Positions 1-5,436 of a stretch of 5,489 nt of DNA are shown one piece after another. The stretch is from contig JAEWPL010000201.1 in NCBI GenBank assembly GCA_023460615.1, positions 1 through 5,489 on the forward strand, in the 5' to 3' direction. Positions within the stretch are counted from its first letter, which is position 1, and each line of letters opens with the position of its first letter. A program made the translations under genes and the position numbers. The notes beneath the pieces were generated by a model. It saw nothing but the letters and a program-made list of their open reading frames with translations, had not been told where the DNA came from and made no database searches. This DNA comes from Pseudomonadota bacterium (GTDB lineage Bacteria > Pseudomonadota > Gammaproteobacteria > Enterobacterales > Succinivibrionaceae).

Positions 1-136
1 CACTTAGATCCAAAAACAAAAAGCCTCTAAACCTGCTCCAAAATAGATCAAGCTATAACTGTAAACGATAATGAACAACGAAAAGATAGAGAAAAACCTC
101 TACCTTTAAGGCATGAAACAAAATAATTACGCTAGA

Positions 137-151
137 GGGCGGGAGGGAGGG
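137..151 (+). other. G-quadruplex motif, four G3 runs with 1-nt loops
   Basis: The sequence GGGCGGGAGGGAGGG has four runs of exactly three guanines separated by single bases, followed by another GG at 155-156. Single-base loops are the class known to form very stable parallel quadruplexes in vitro. It stands out sharply in an AT-rich surrounding. No gene start lies close by: the nearest gene begins about 600 bp downstream, so its role, if any, is unknown. The complementary strand is C-rich and could form an i-motif. Confidence 0.75.
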
Positions 152-182
152 AAAGGCCAAAATTAAGATAAGCCTTATGTAT

Positions 183-197
183 ATTGTATTATACAAT
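183..197. repeat. 15-nt palindrome ATTGTAT-T-ATACAAT
   Basis: Two perfect 7-bp arms surround a single central T. It could be a dimeric regulator site or a chance palindrome in AT-rich DNA. No promoter that clearly belongs to it is visible. Confidence 0.35.
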
Positions 198-312
198 TAT
201 TCCACTTAAACAAATGTGGCCATCCCCAGGCAACAGGAACCAAGGATCTAAAGGAGCTGTGAGCACACTTATAAGCTCTGCTATTATTAAGAATACTACC
301 TTCAAAAACTGT

Positions 313-417
313 TTAGCTGTTCTCTAAATTTGCTGAGCACAAGTTAAGATCTATTGAGCAACTTTTATAAAAGACTTAGCAATGTTCAAAAATGAATGAG
401 CTAATTTGAATTACGTA
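313..417. repeat. Degenerate 21-bp tandem repeat with T(T/G)AGC core
   Basis: The pentamer T(T/G)AGC starts at 313, 334, 355, 376 and 397, exactly 21 bp apart five times in a row. The rest of each unit is degenerate and AT-rich, with a T at unit position 11 in all five. A further TGAGC at 430 is 12 bp out of phase. Read as codons, the unit at 334 gives stop-A-Q-V-K-I-Y. The A-Q-V-K portion matches the N-A-Q-V-K heptads encoded at 522-563. This suggests an old heptad-encoding repeat that has acquired stop codons. A protein-binding array with two-helical-turn spacing is the alternative. Confidence 0.55.
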
Positions 418-521
418 ATCAAAATCAATTGAGCTGTCTTACTCTTGTAAAGGAAAGTTATCTTACTTACCTTATTTTAGGATCACTCTCCTTAGGTATT
501 GAAACTGCCTTTCGTTCAAAA

Positions 522-585
522 AACGCCCAGGTAAAATCAGATAATGCCCAGGTAAAAGCGCTAAACGCCCAAGCGTAAAAGCGGA
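522..585. repeat. GC-richer 21-bp tandem repeat, three copies
   Basis: Copies lie at 522-542, 543-563 and 564-585. The first two share AA(C/T)GCCCAGGTAAAA, and the third has AACGCCCA followed by a 1-bp insertion before GTAAAA. A weaker fourth copy may follow at 586-605. On the plus strand the copies read as heptads NAQVKSD, NAQVKAL and NAQA, then TAA at 576-578. This is coiled-coil-like, but the frame (open from 405) has no credible start codon. On the minus strand the same bases read as aromatic heptads (FTWALSD, FTWAFFE), which is less protein-like. It is most simply a tandem repeat, perhaps the tail of a decayed gene. Confidence 0.65.
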
Positions 586-645
586 TTTTGCACAGGTCAG
601 TAGCTTTTACTCTCCTTTTCATCTTCATTTTTAGTTTATTGTTGT

Positions 646-673
646 TTACAAAAGTTCTTTTGTAATTACAAAA
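646..673. promoter_or_regulatory. Inverted repeat with extra half-site (candidate operator)
   Basis: TTACAAAAG (646-654) and CTTTTGTAA (657-665) form a perfect 9-bp inverted repeat around TT. A third half-site, TTACAAAA, follows directly at 666-673, exactly 20 bp after the first. The group lies about 55-85 bp upstream of the -10 box at 729, where activator sites often sit. The 2-nt centre and lack of a T-run argue against a terminator. The regulator is unknown. Confidence 0.4.
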
Positions 674-692
674 TAATAGTGATATATTATGC

Positions 693-707
693 ACATACAT
701 GGTATGT
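693..707. promoter_or_regulatory. Inverted repeat ACATAC-ATG-GTATGT (candidate operator)
   Basis: Two perfect 6-bp arms surround a 3-bp centre and overlap the place where the -35 box of the downstream promoter would lie. A dimeric regulator bound here could block or replace -35 recognition. This is inference from position and symmetry only. Confidence 0.35.
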
Positions 708-728
708 ATATTATTTGTACTTTTACTG

Positions 729-734
729 TATAAT
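729..734 (+). promoter_or_regulatory. Sigma-70-type -10 box (TATAAT) for the repeat-protein gene
   Basis: This is a perfect TATAAT hexamer about 27 bp before the start codon, which predicts a 5' leader of roughly 20 nt. The -35 region at the proper distance (around 705-711) matches TTGACA poorly, so the promoter may depend on an activator. That fits the inverted repeats just upstream. Confidence 0.5.
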
Positions 735-748
735 AGAATACACAAATG

Positions 749-755
749 TAAGGAG
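749..755 (+). promoter_or_regulatory. Shine-Dalgarno sequence TAAGGAG
   Basis: A near-perfect ribosome binding site ends 5 nt before the ATG at 761. It fixes the start of the small secreted protein and predicts efficient translation. Confidence 0.85.
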
Positions 756-760
756 TTTTT

Positions 761-1105
761 ATGTCACATAGCAAATTGACAGTTCTAGTATTAGTTGCTT
801 TTAGTGCTTTGTTTATAAGCCAAAGTGCTTTTGCTGATCATATTATCTCTGATGGCAATGGTGGTTTCTTCACCAAAGATGGACATATACAAGCCGACGG
901 CATGGGTGGCTACCTTACTCCAAATGGACACGTCCAGTCCGATGGTATGGGGGGATTTTTTACTCCTCAAGGACCTATCAGATCCGATGGCATGGGTGGA
1001 TTCTATACTCCTCATGGACACGTGCAATCTGATGGCATGGGAGGTTACTTTACACCCAATGTTCACATAAACTCAGATGGTAATGGCGGATATTTTGTGC
1101 CATAA
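761..1105 (+). CDS. Secreted six-repeat protein (SDGMGG repeats), function unknown
   Basis: This encodes a 114-residue protein I cannot assign to a named family. Residues 1-25 form a Sec signal peptide: a Lys at 5, a hydrophobic core 6-19, and an A-F-A cleavage motif before Asp26. The mature 89 residues are Asp26 plus six 15-residue repeats starting at 27, 42, 57, 72, 87 and 102, the last cut to 13. The consensus is H-x-x-S-D-G-M-G-G-(Y/F)-x-T-P-x-G. The four middle repeats carry SDGMGG or ADGMGG, while the first and last carry SDGNGG, as if they were caps. There is no cysteine and no lipobox. The Asp/Gly/His pattern might bind a metal or form a small beta array, but it does not match the RTX nonapeptide. 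A strong Shine-Dalgarno and promoter precede it, and rmuC follows 47 bp later on the same strand. It is clearly a real gene with unknown function in the periplasm or outside the cell. Confidence 0.85.
   Translation: MSHSKLTVLVLVAFSALFISQSAFADHIISDGNGGFFTKDGHIQADGMGGYLTPNGHVQSDGMGGFFTPQGPIRSDGMGGFYTPHGHVQSDGMGGYFTPNVHINSDGNGGYFVP
839..1102 (+). repeat. Six 45-bp in-frame repeats within the secreted-protein gene
   Basis: Units begin at 839, 884, 929, 974, 1019 and 1064. The protein motif is conserved while synonymous positions vary, for example GGC/GGT and TCT/TCC/TCA, so the copies are old and kept by selection on the protein rather than recently amplified. The unit at 974 is 22/45 G+C, above the surrounding AT-rich DNA. 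Confidence 0.85.
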
Positions 1106-1110
1106 CTTAT

Positions 1111-1116
1111 TATAAT
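1111..1116 (+). promoter_or_regulatory. Possible -10 box (TATAAT) upstream of rmuC
   Basis: A perfect TATAAT lies just after the stop of the preceding gene and about 37 bp before the rmuC ATG. No good -35 is visible. Such hexamers are common in AT-rich DNA, so rmuC may instead be read through from the promoter at 729. Confidence 0.25.
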
Positions 1117-1152
1117 ATAAGAAATTTCATTTACTTTTTTAAGGTTAGTTTC

Positions 1153-2607
1153 ATGATCTCTCAATATATTTCACTTGGAATTTTACTTGGTTTAGTCATT
1201 TTTTTAGCGGTTAAGCTTGCTCAAATCAGTAGGCTTAGGAATACAGAAAAAGAAACTTACATAAAAAATGAAGCTTATCTTGAGGAGTGTAAAAACAACT
1301 TTGAAAAAGCTAATAGCCAAATAAGTCAATTACAGTCAGATATTGAAACTTTAAATAATGAGAAATTAAAGCTAAGTTCTGATGTTTCAACCTTATCCTT
1401 TGACAATCAACGTCTAAATCATGAGCTTACTGAAGCTCAAGAGAAGCTATCAGATTTCCAAAAACAAGTTACTACTTTAAATGCTCAAAATGCAGAAAAC
1501 CAAGCTAACCTTAATGCACAGCAAGAGCTTTATGCAAAACAACAGGAATTATTTAATCAGTCACAGCAAAAGCTTGAAGAGCAATTAAAAGTGATGGCAA
1601 ATAAATTCCTTAAAACTGGTACTGAGGATCTTACCAAAGCTTCAAAAGAGCATATGACTAATGTAGTAACACCTCTTAAAGAAGAGCTTGAGATCTTTAA
1701 AAAGCTTATTCACGACAATCAAGAAAAGAATGCTGAAAGACAAGGTCAGATGCTAAAAGAGATCAAGACTCTTGAAGAGTCTCACACTACTCTATCAAAG
1801 CAAGCTGAAGATCTTACTAAAGCATTACGCTCTGGTGGTAAATCTCAAGGTATGTGGGGTGAGTTACAACTTGAAAGAGTGTTAGATGCTTCAGGTTTAA
1901 CTAAAGGTATTGAGTATGAGCGTGAGGTGGCTGGTAACAGAGCACAAGGTGAAATGGGACGCCCTGATGCGATTATCAAATTACCACAGGATCACTGTCT
2001 AATCATTGATGCTAAATGCTCGCTTACCGCTTACACTAACTACATCAATGCAACGGACGATACTGAAAAACAAAATTATTTAAAAGAGCATGTTGCCTCT
2101 ATCAAAGCTCATATCAATGAGCTGATTAAAAAAGACTACAGCTCTTACCTATCTTTAAAGAGCCCATCTTTTGTGTTTATGTTTGTACCAATTGATGCAG
2201 CTTTAACAGAAGCTTTAGCCTATGATGCTACTTTATATGATACTGCTTCAAATAACCGTATTTATCTTGTATCCCCATCCTCTATGCTTCCTGCTTTAAG
2301 AGTAGTATCTAACTTGTGGATCTTAGCTGAGCAATCAGACCGTATGAGGGAACTAGCTAGAATTGCAAAGCAAATCAATGACAAGTTTGATGTTATTACT
2401 AACTCTTTTGAAAAAATGTACTCTTATGAGACTAAACTTCGTGAGGAAATCGACGGTTTACACGGTAGAGTGTTATCAGGTAAAGGTAATCTAAAATCTT
2501 TACTAGAGCGTTTTGATAAGAATGCCACCAAAGAGTTTAAAGAGCTTGACGGTATGGTAATTGACGCCAAAGAAGATACTCCTTCCTTTACTCTTGAAAA
2601 CAAATAA
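1153..2607 (+). CDS. rmuC: DNA recombination protein RmuC
   Basis: This is RmuC, a membrane-anchored protein with a nuclease-like fold that in E. coli limits inversion between short inverted repeats. It has 484 residues, close to the E. coli length of about 475. A single N-terminal transmembrane helix (about 5-22) is followed by a long coiled coil rich in Glu, Gln, Lys and Asn (about 28-225). The conserved RmuC domain (about 228-450) contains GMWGE (233-237), GRPDAIIKLP (269-278) and LIIDAKCSL (283-291). The Asp272, Asp286 and Lys288 set suggests a PD-(D/E)XK-like active site. FVPID (344-348) and the LVSPSSMLPALR stretch (372-383) are also typical. The start has AAGG at 1141-1144, 8 nt before ATG, and the transmembrane helix begins right after it. 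It may be cotranscribed with the secreted-protein gene, and a hairpin terminator follows. It is intact, and identification is firm from motif order; the physiological role is inferred from the family. Confidence 0.95.
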   Translation: MISQYISLGILLGLVIFLAVKLAQISRLRNTEKETYIKNEAYLEECKNNFEKANSQISQLQSDIETLNNEKLKLSSDVSTLSFDNQRLNHELTEAQEKLSDFQKQVTTLNAQNAENQANLNAQQELYAKQQELFNQSQQKLEEQLKVMANKFLKTGTEDLTKASKEHMTNVVTPLKEELEIFKKLIHDNQEKNAERQGQMLKEIKTLEESHTTLSKQAEDLTKALRSGGKSQGMWGELQLERVLDASGLTKGIEYEREVAGNRAQGEMGRPDAIIKLPQDHCLIIDAKCSLTAYTNYINATDDTEKQNYLKEHVASIKAHINELIKKDYSSYLSLKSPSFVFMFVPIDAALTEALAYDATLYDTASNNRIYLVSPSSMLPALRVVSNLWILAEQSDRMRELARIAKQINDKFDVITNSFEKMYSYETKLREEIDGLHGRVLSGKGNLKSLLERFDKNATKEFKELDGMVIDAKEDTPSFTLENK

Positions 2608-2627
2608 TTAAAGTTCTAGCCTTACAC

Positions 2628-2654
2628 AGCAAAGTAGCCTTTAGCTACTTTGCT
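2628..2654 (+). terminator. Hairpin terminator after rmuC
   Basis: AGCAAAGTAGC (2628-2638) pairs perfectly with GCTACTTTGCT (2644-2654) around a 5-nt loop, starting 20 nt after the rmuC stop. The following sequence, CTCCTCTCT, is pyrimidine-rich but lacks a real T-run, so termination may be partial. Confidence 0.6.
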
Positions 2655-2773
2655 CTCCTCTCTAAAATCAATCTTTACTTCTTATTTCTCATCTAAAGCT
2701 CTAACTTGTTATGTGTATCTGTTCTTTATAAGACTTAACATAAACAGTCCAAAAACATAACCTGCGCTTTTTA

Positions 2774-2812
2774 CAATAGCAGTAAATTGTCAAAAATGAA
2801 CACCTGCTATTG
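2774..2812 (+). promoter_or_regulatory. 9-bp inverted repeat just before the chemoreceptor start
   Basis: CAATAGCAG (2774-2782) and CTGCTATTG (2804-2812) are perfect complements around a 21-nt loop. The 3' arm ends 6 nt before the ATG at 2819 and covers the place where a Shine-Dalgarno sequence would lie; none is seen. In mRNA this could form a hairpin limiting ribosome access; in DNA it could be an operator. The rest of the 2655-2773 gap shows only weak promoter-like matches, such as TTGTTA at 2706 and TATAAG at 2727 with a short 15-bp spacer. No sigma-28-type motif was found. Confidence 0.4.
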
Positions 2813-2818
2813 ATTGCT

Positions 2819-4483
2819 ATGACTAAACTTAAAAACACTACAACTACAAAAACACCTACTACTCAAAAAACAAAGCAAAAGAAAGCGACCTCCGTCAAAA
2901 GAAAAATGACTGAATCTTTTGCTTTAATGGTTGTCTTTATTACCCTGATAAGTGCTTTAGCAATTGTCTTTATCACTCATGCTAATAGCGCTGTCATTGA
3001 GATTGAGAAGACCTTAGATTTAAAGTACACCTTTGCCTACAACCTCAATCAAGCAATTTTTGATATCAACAAAAACAGCTATCTTTTGCAAACTCAAAGC
3101 TTAAATAAGAATAAACAAAAGCAGCTTGAAGGAAGACTTGTACGCGCTGTAGACGATCTTAAAAAGGGACTTAAAAAGTTAGAGCCTGAAAACAAGTACA
3201 CCAAAATTCTAAACGACAAAGCAACTTTACTTATAAGAGTGGTAACTGAAAGTTACTTACCTGCAATTAAACAAGGTGATCCTAACGCGCTCAGTTCTAT
3301 ATATGAAAAAGCTGTCTATCCTTTAATTGAAGTTCTAGACAAAAACTCTAAGCACTTATTTATGTCACACCTTTACCACGCCACTGCCGTAATAAATGGT
3401 GTAAATGGAACTCTATACATCTACCTTATTTCTGCTATTTGCTTTATTGCCTTTGTAATTGCCATTTTAATTGCCTATAAAACCTCAAGCTATATTACGC
3501 ATAAACTTGATATCGCAGTTAAAACTGCCTATCAAATTGCCAAAGGTGACACTACAGTTAAAGTTTTACAGAGTAAAAGACGCGACGAATTTGGTAAGCT
3601 TCTAGAATCTTTAGAGATGATGAGATCCTCTTTAAATAAGTTAGTATCAGAAATACTAACTGACGTTAAAACCTCAACTCAAAAGATTGATGAGATTGAT
3701 ACCATTACAGGAAATATCAACGACAAGGCAGTAAGGACACAGAGCACCTCTAATGTCATTGCCAATGCTGCTACTCAAATGGTGAATTTAACTAATGAGA
3801 TTGCTAAAAACTGTGAGACAGCTGCCGCTAACGCAGATAAAACCAATCAGGATACACAAGTTGGCGTAAGCGCTATAGCTGATACTATCGAAGGTATTTT
3901 AGATCAGGTTAAAAAATCAGAGAAGGACGCTACCTTAGTTTCAAATCTAGTAAAGCAAGCTGATGGCATTGGTGCGATTGTCGTAACTATCGACGAGATT
4001 GCAGCTCAAACTAATTTACTTGCCTTAAATGCAGCCATTGAAGCAGCTAGAGCTGGGGATGCTGGTAAAGGCTTTGCGGTAGTAGCTGATGAGGTCCGCG
4101 CTCTAGCCTCTCGTACTACTAAATCTACAAAAGATATTGCAACTATGGTTGGCAACATTCAATCTGATGCAAATCTTGCGCAAGGCTCTATGCAACAGAG
4201 TTTAGAGCATATGCAACAATTGTCAGATAAAGCGCAATCCGTACACGCACTTTTAAACTCTATTATAGAAGGTGTAAATACTTTAGATGAGGAGATCTCA
4301 CAAATTGCTAAAGCAACCGTTGAGCAGAATCAATCCACTCTTGAGATAAGTCAGAATATAAGCTCTATCAATGACAATATCTGTGGTTTTAGCGAAGATG
4401 TAGGCGCAGTTAAAGAGGAGGTTTCACAATCTGTAAAGATGCTAAATAAATTACTCTCCTCAGTAGGCTCTATCAAAGTCTAA
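2819..4483 (+). CDS. Methyl-accepting chemotaxis protein
   Basis: This 554-residue inner-membrane chemoreceptor signals to CheA/CheW. The layout is a Thr/Lys-rich cytoplasmic N-tail (1-33), TM1 (about 34-54), a mostly helical periplasmic sensor of about 140 residues (55-197, possibly a four-helix bundle), TM2 (about 199-220), HAMP (about 221-273), and a cytoplasmic signalling coiled coil to the end. The signature IAAQTNLLALNAAIEAARAG lies at 394-413, followed by GKGFAVVADEVRALA. The RTTKSTKDI stretch after it is typical of the longer Vibrio/Pseudomonas-type receptors. HAMP has DEFG (256-259), but the usual Pro after the TM2 exit is replaced in ITHKL (226-230). There is no C-terminal CheR/CheB-tethering pentapeptide. 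Start choice: ATG at 2819 is preferred to an in-frame TTG at 2810; neither has a Shine-Dalgarno. The ligand cannot be told from sequence. It stands alone, without che genes nearby, as is common for receptors. Confidence 0.93.
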   Translation: MTKLKNTTTTKTPTTQKTKQKKATSVKRKMTESFALMVVFITLISALAIVFITHANSAVIEIEKTLDLKYTFAYNLNQAIFDINKNSYLLQTQSLNKNKQKQLEGRLVRAVDDLKKGLKKLEPENKYTKILNDKATLLIRVVTESYLPAIKQGDPNALSSIYEKAVYPLIEVLDKNSKHLFMSHLYHATAVINGVNGTLYIYLISAICFIAFVIAILIAYKTSSYITHKLDIAVKTAYQIAKGDTTVKVLQSKRRDEFGKLLESLEMMRSSLNKLVSEILTDVKTSTQKIDEIDTITGNINDKAVRTQSTSNVIANAATQMVNLTNEIAKNCETAAANADKTNQDTQVGVSAIADTIEGILDQVKKSEKDATLVSNLVKQADGIGAIVVTIDEIAAQTNLLALNAAIEAARAGDAGKGFAVVADEVRALASRTTKSTKDIATMVGNIQSDANLAQGSMQQSLEHMQQLSDKAQSVHALLNSIIEGVNTLDEEISQIAKATVEQNQSTLEISQNISSINDNICGFSEDVGAVKEEVSQSVKMLNKLLSSVGSIKV

Positions 4484-4491
4484 ACAATCTT

Positions 4492-4523
4492 TTGAAGCTA
4501 AAAGCTACAGCTTTTAGCTTCAA
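4492..4523. terminator. Bidirectional hairpin between convergent genes
   Basis: TTGAAGCTAAAAGCT (4492-4506) and AGCTTTTAGCTTCAA (4509-4523) are perfect 15-bp arms around AC; in practice the loop would open to 4-6 nt. It lies 8 nt after the chemoreceptor stop and 11 nt from the stop of the minus-strand membrane-protein gene, so it can serve both. T-runs after the stem are weak on both strands. Confidence 0.65.
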
Positions 4524-4534
4524 TTAAACTAACT

Positions 4535-5005
4535 TTAACCTTTTAGCTGATCTAAATAGTAAGCTTTCTCATGCTTTTTAACGAGCCTGAAAATACCTAC
4601 CTCTAAAGAGAGTACATAGAGGATGTACATTACAATATCAATGACCGCAGCTATCATATCAGGACCTTTAGAGCCAAAGCCTTTTAAAGCTACAGTACAC
4701 ATATAAATTGCAAAGACTAAGAATATAACTTCAGCAATAAAGATACTAGTATGTAAACGTCTTATTCTCTGTTTTGCTCTGCCGCTGTAAAAGCCCCACA
4801 ACACGATTAAACCTGGAGTTGCCCAAAGTAAGCCTACAAAAGCAGACAAAAAGGAGGGGTAAGTACTCATCATTAAGGCAAAGATAAAGGCTGATACTAA
4901 TGTGATATATACTACAGCGGTATTAAAGGCAACTTTCTCTGACATAGTAAAAGGAGCTGCTTTAATAGGATCATAGCTTATTGATTTTTCTTCTGTTATG
5001 CTCAT
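4535..5005 (-). CDS. Four-helix inner-membrane protein, function unknown
   Basis: This is a 156-residue protein not recognised as a named family. A short polar N-tail (1-25) is followed by four predicted transmembrane helices at about 27-47, 51-72, 85-107 and 114-140. The basic loop between helices 2 and 3 (SGRAKQRIRR, 74-83) and the Lys-rich C-tail (KKHEK, 143-147) place both termini in the cytoplasm by the positive-inside rule. There is no signal peptide, cysteine pair or obvious catalytic motif. The AAGGAG 5 nt before ATG overlaps the stop of the upstream VOC gene, only 9 bp separating the two coding regions, so the pair is probably one translationally coupled unit. A role connected with the VOC protein's substrate is possible, but only context supports it. 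Confidence 0.85.
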   Translation of the reverse strand: MSITEEKSISYDPIKAAPFTMSEKVAFNTAVVYITLVSAFIFALMMSTYPSFLSAFVGLLWATPGLIVLWGFYSGRAKQRIRRLHTSIFIAEVIFLVFAIYMCTVALKGFGSKGPDMIAAVIDIVMYILYVLSLEVGIFRLVKKHEKAYYLDQLKG

Positions 5006-5010
5006 TTTTT

Positions 5011-5016
5011 CTCCTT
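5011..5016 (-). promoter_or_regulatory. Shine-Dalgarno AAGGAG overlapping the VOC stop codon
   Basis: Minus-strand AAGGAG lies 5 nt before the ATG of the membrane protein and shares bases with the TAA stop (5017-5015) of the preceding gene. A ribosome finishing the first gene would be placed directly on the second, suggesting coupled translation. Confidence 0.8.
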
Positions 5017-5398
5017 AAATCGTAATCTCAATTAGGATATTTGAAAGTACTCTTACAACACTTTCATAATAGCCATCGCCTGTGGTTCTAGGCTCACCTT
5101 TTACAAAATAGCCATCAGCTCTTAAAGTGTTAGTAAGAGTGTCTACTCGCTCTTTAGAGCCTACACTGATAGCAAGATGCACTAAACCTAAGTGACAGTC
5201 ATTGTCAATAAGTAAATTGACATCCTCTTTTTGCATAATCTCAAGTCTTGCACCTGAATCAAAGCTTAAAAAGTAAGATTTAAAACCTTTAGTTTTGTTG
5301 TAGTACAAGTCATTACAAGAACAACCAAAGTATTTACAAAAGAACTCTTTTGCCTGTTCTAGATCCTGTACGAAGACTGCTACGTGCTCAATTCTCAT
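5015..5398 (-). CDS. VOC-superfamily (glyoxalase I-like) metalloprotein
   Basis: This is a 127-residue single-unit vicinal-oxygen-chelate protein, predicted cytosolic and, as in the family, probably dimeric with a divalent metal. It opens with MRIEHVAVFVQDLEQAKEFF, the usual first beta strand and helix. Likely metal ligands are His5, Glu53 (in RLEIM), His74 (in LVHLAISV) and Glu124 (in LIEIT). This His/Glu/His/Glu set and spacing closely follow E. coli glyoxalase I (5, 56, 74, 122). However, the usual DPDGNxIEI-type C-terminal motif is changed to SNILIEI, and the protein is not close enough overall to call it gloA. The true substrate may be methylglyoxal-thiol adducts or another small metabolite. 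It is the first gene of a two-gene unit with the membrane protein downstream. Its own ribosome binding site is weak (GAAG close to the ATG). Confidence 0.88.
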   Translation of the reverse strand: MRIEHVAVFVQDLEQAKEFFCKYFGCSCNDLYYNKTKGFKSYFLSFDSGARLEIMQKEDVNLLIDNDCHLGLVHLAISVGSKERVDTLTNTLRADGYFVKGEPRTTGDGYYESVVRVLSNILIEITI

Positions 5399-5427
5399 AT
5401 CTTCATCCCAAAAAATTTAATGTACCG

Positions 5428-5436
5428 ATATTAGCA
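5428..5436 (-). promoter_or_regulatory. Candidate extended -10 (TGC-TAATAT) of the VOC operon
   Basis: On the minus strand TGC is followed directly by TAATAT (5433-5428), about 30 bp before the VOC ATG. The hexamer matches the consensus at four of six positions, and there is no clear -35. It is placed immediately next to the palindrome at 5437-5455, as expected for a regulated promoter. Confidence 0.3.

Larger units (their letters stand above)
1..760. other. Gene-free stretch rich in short repeats and palindromes
   Basis: No reading frame here has both a plausible start with ribosome binding site and protein-like content. Plus-strand frame 1 is interrupted repeatedly, for example by TAA at 28-30, 124-126 and 325-327 and TGA at 334, 355, 397 and 430. 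A 92-codon minus-strand frame (745-467) lacks a Shine-Dalgarno sequence and runs across the promoter of the next gene. What the stretch does contain is listed separately: a G-quadruplex motif, two 21-bp periodic repeats, inverted repeats and a promoter. Short perfect palindromes also occur at 168-178 (ATAAG-C-CTTAT), 183-197 (ATTGTAT-T-ATACAAT), 362-373 (CTTTTATAAAAG) and 410-419 (ATTACGTAAT). I see no tRNA, rRNA or recognised riboswitch. Confidence 0.7.

Noticed and set aside
3..71. Frame open from the left edge that could be the end of a gene
   Set aside because: It is only 22 codons long, with no recognisable protein content, and cannot be separated from chance.
220..327. Transposase-like C-terminal fragment in plus frame 1 (MWPSPGNRNQG...)
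   Set aside because: It is short, has no recognised DDE or HUH motif and no inverted ends or target duplication, so the resemblance is too vague.
467..745. 92-codon minus-strand open frame with aromatic heptads
   Set aside because: No Shine-Dalgarno before its ATG, it runs across the promoter of the opposite gene, and its repeats simply reflect the 21-bp DNA repeat. An internal start near KRRVKATD is not supported either.
791..1066. Minus- and plus-strand frames inside the secreted-protein gene
   Set aside because: They are open only because the 45-bp repeats lack stops in several frames. The plus frame at 761 alone has a signal peptide and a ribosome binding site.
839..1102. RTX calcium-binding repeats
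   Set aside because: The 15-residue SDGMGG pattern does not match the GGxGxDxUx nonapeptide, and spacing and length differ.
1106..1140. Possible terminator between the secreted-protein gene and rmuC
   Set aside because: The CTTAT...ATAAG stem has only 5 AT-rich pairs, and the T-run at 1135-1140 is 13 nt away from it.
1441..1560. Homology between RmuC coiled-coil NAQ residues and the upstream NAQVK repeat
   Set aside because: Only the short LNAQ resemblance is shared; coiled coils of similar composition explain it, and the DNA does not align over a useful length.
2796..2813. Five-codon leader frame (MNTCY) ending at the chemoreceptor start
   Set aside because: It has no ribosome binding site, and such short frames arise easily by chance.
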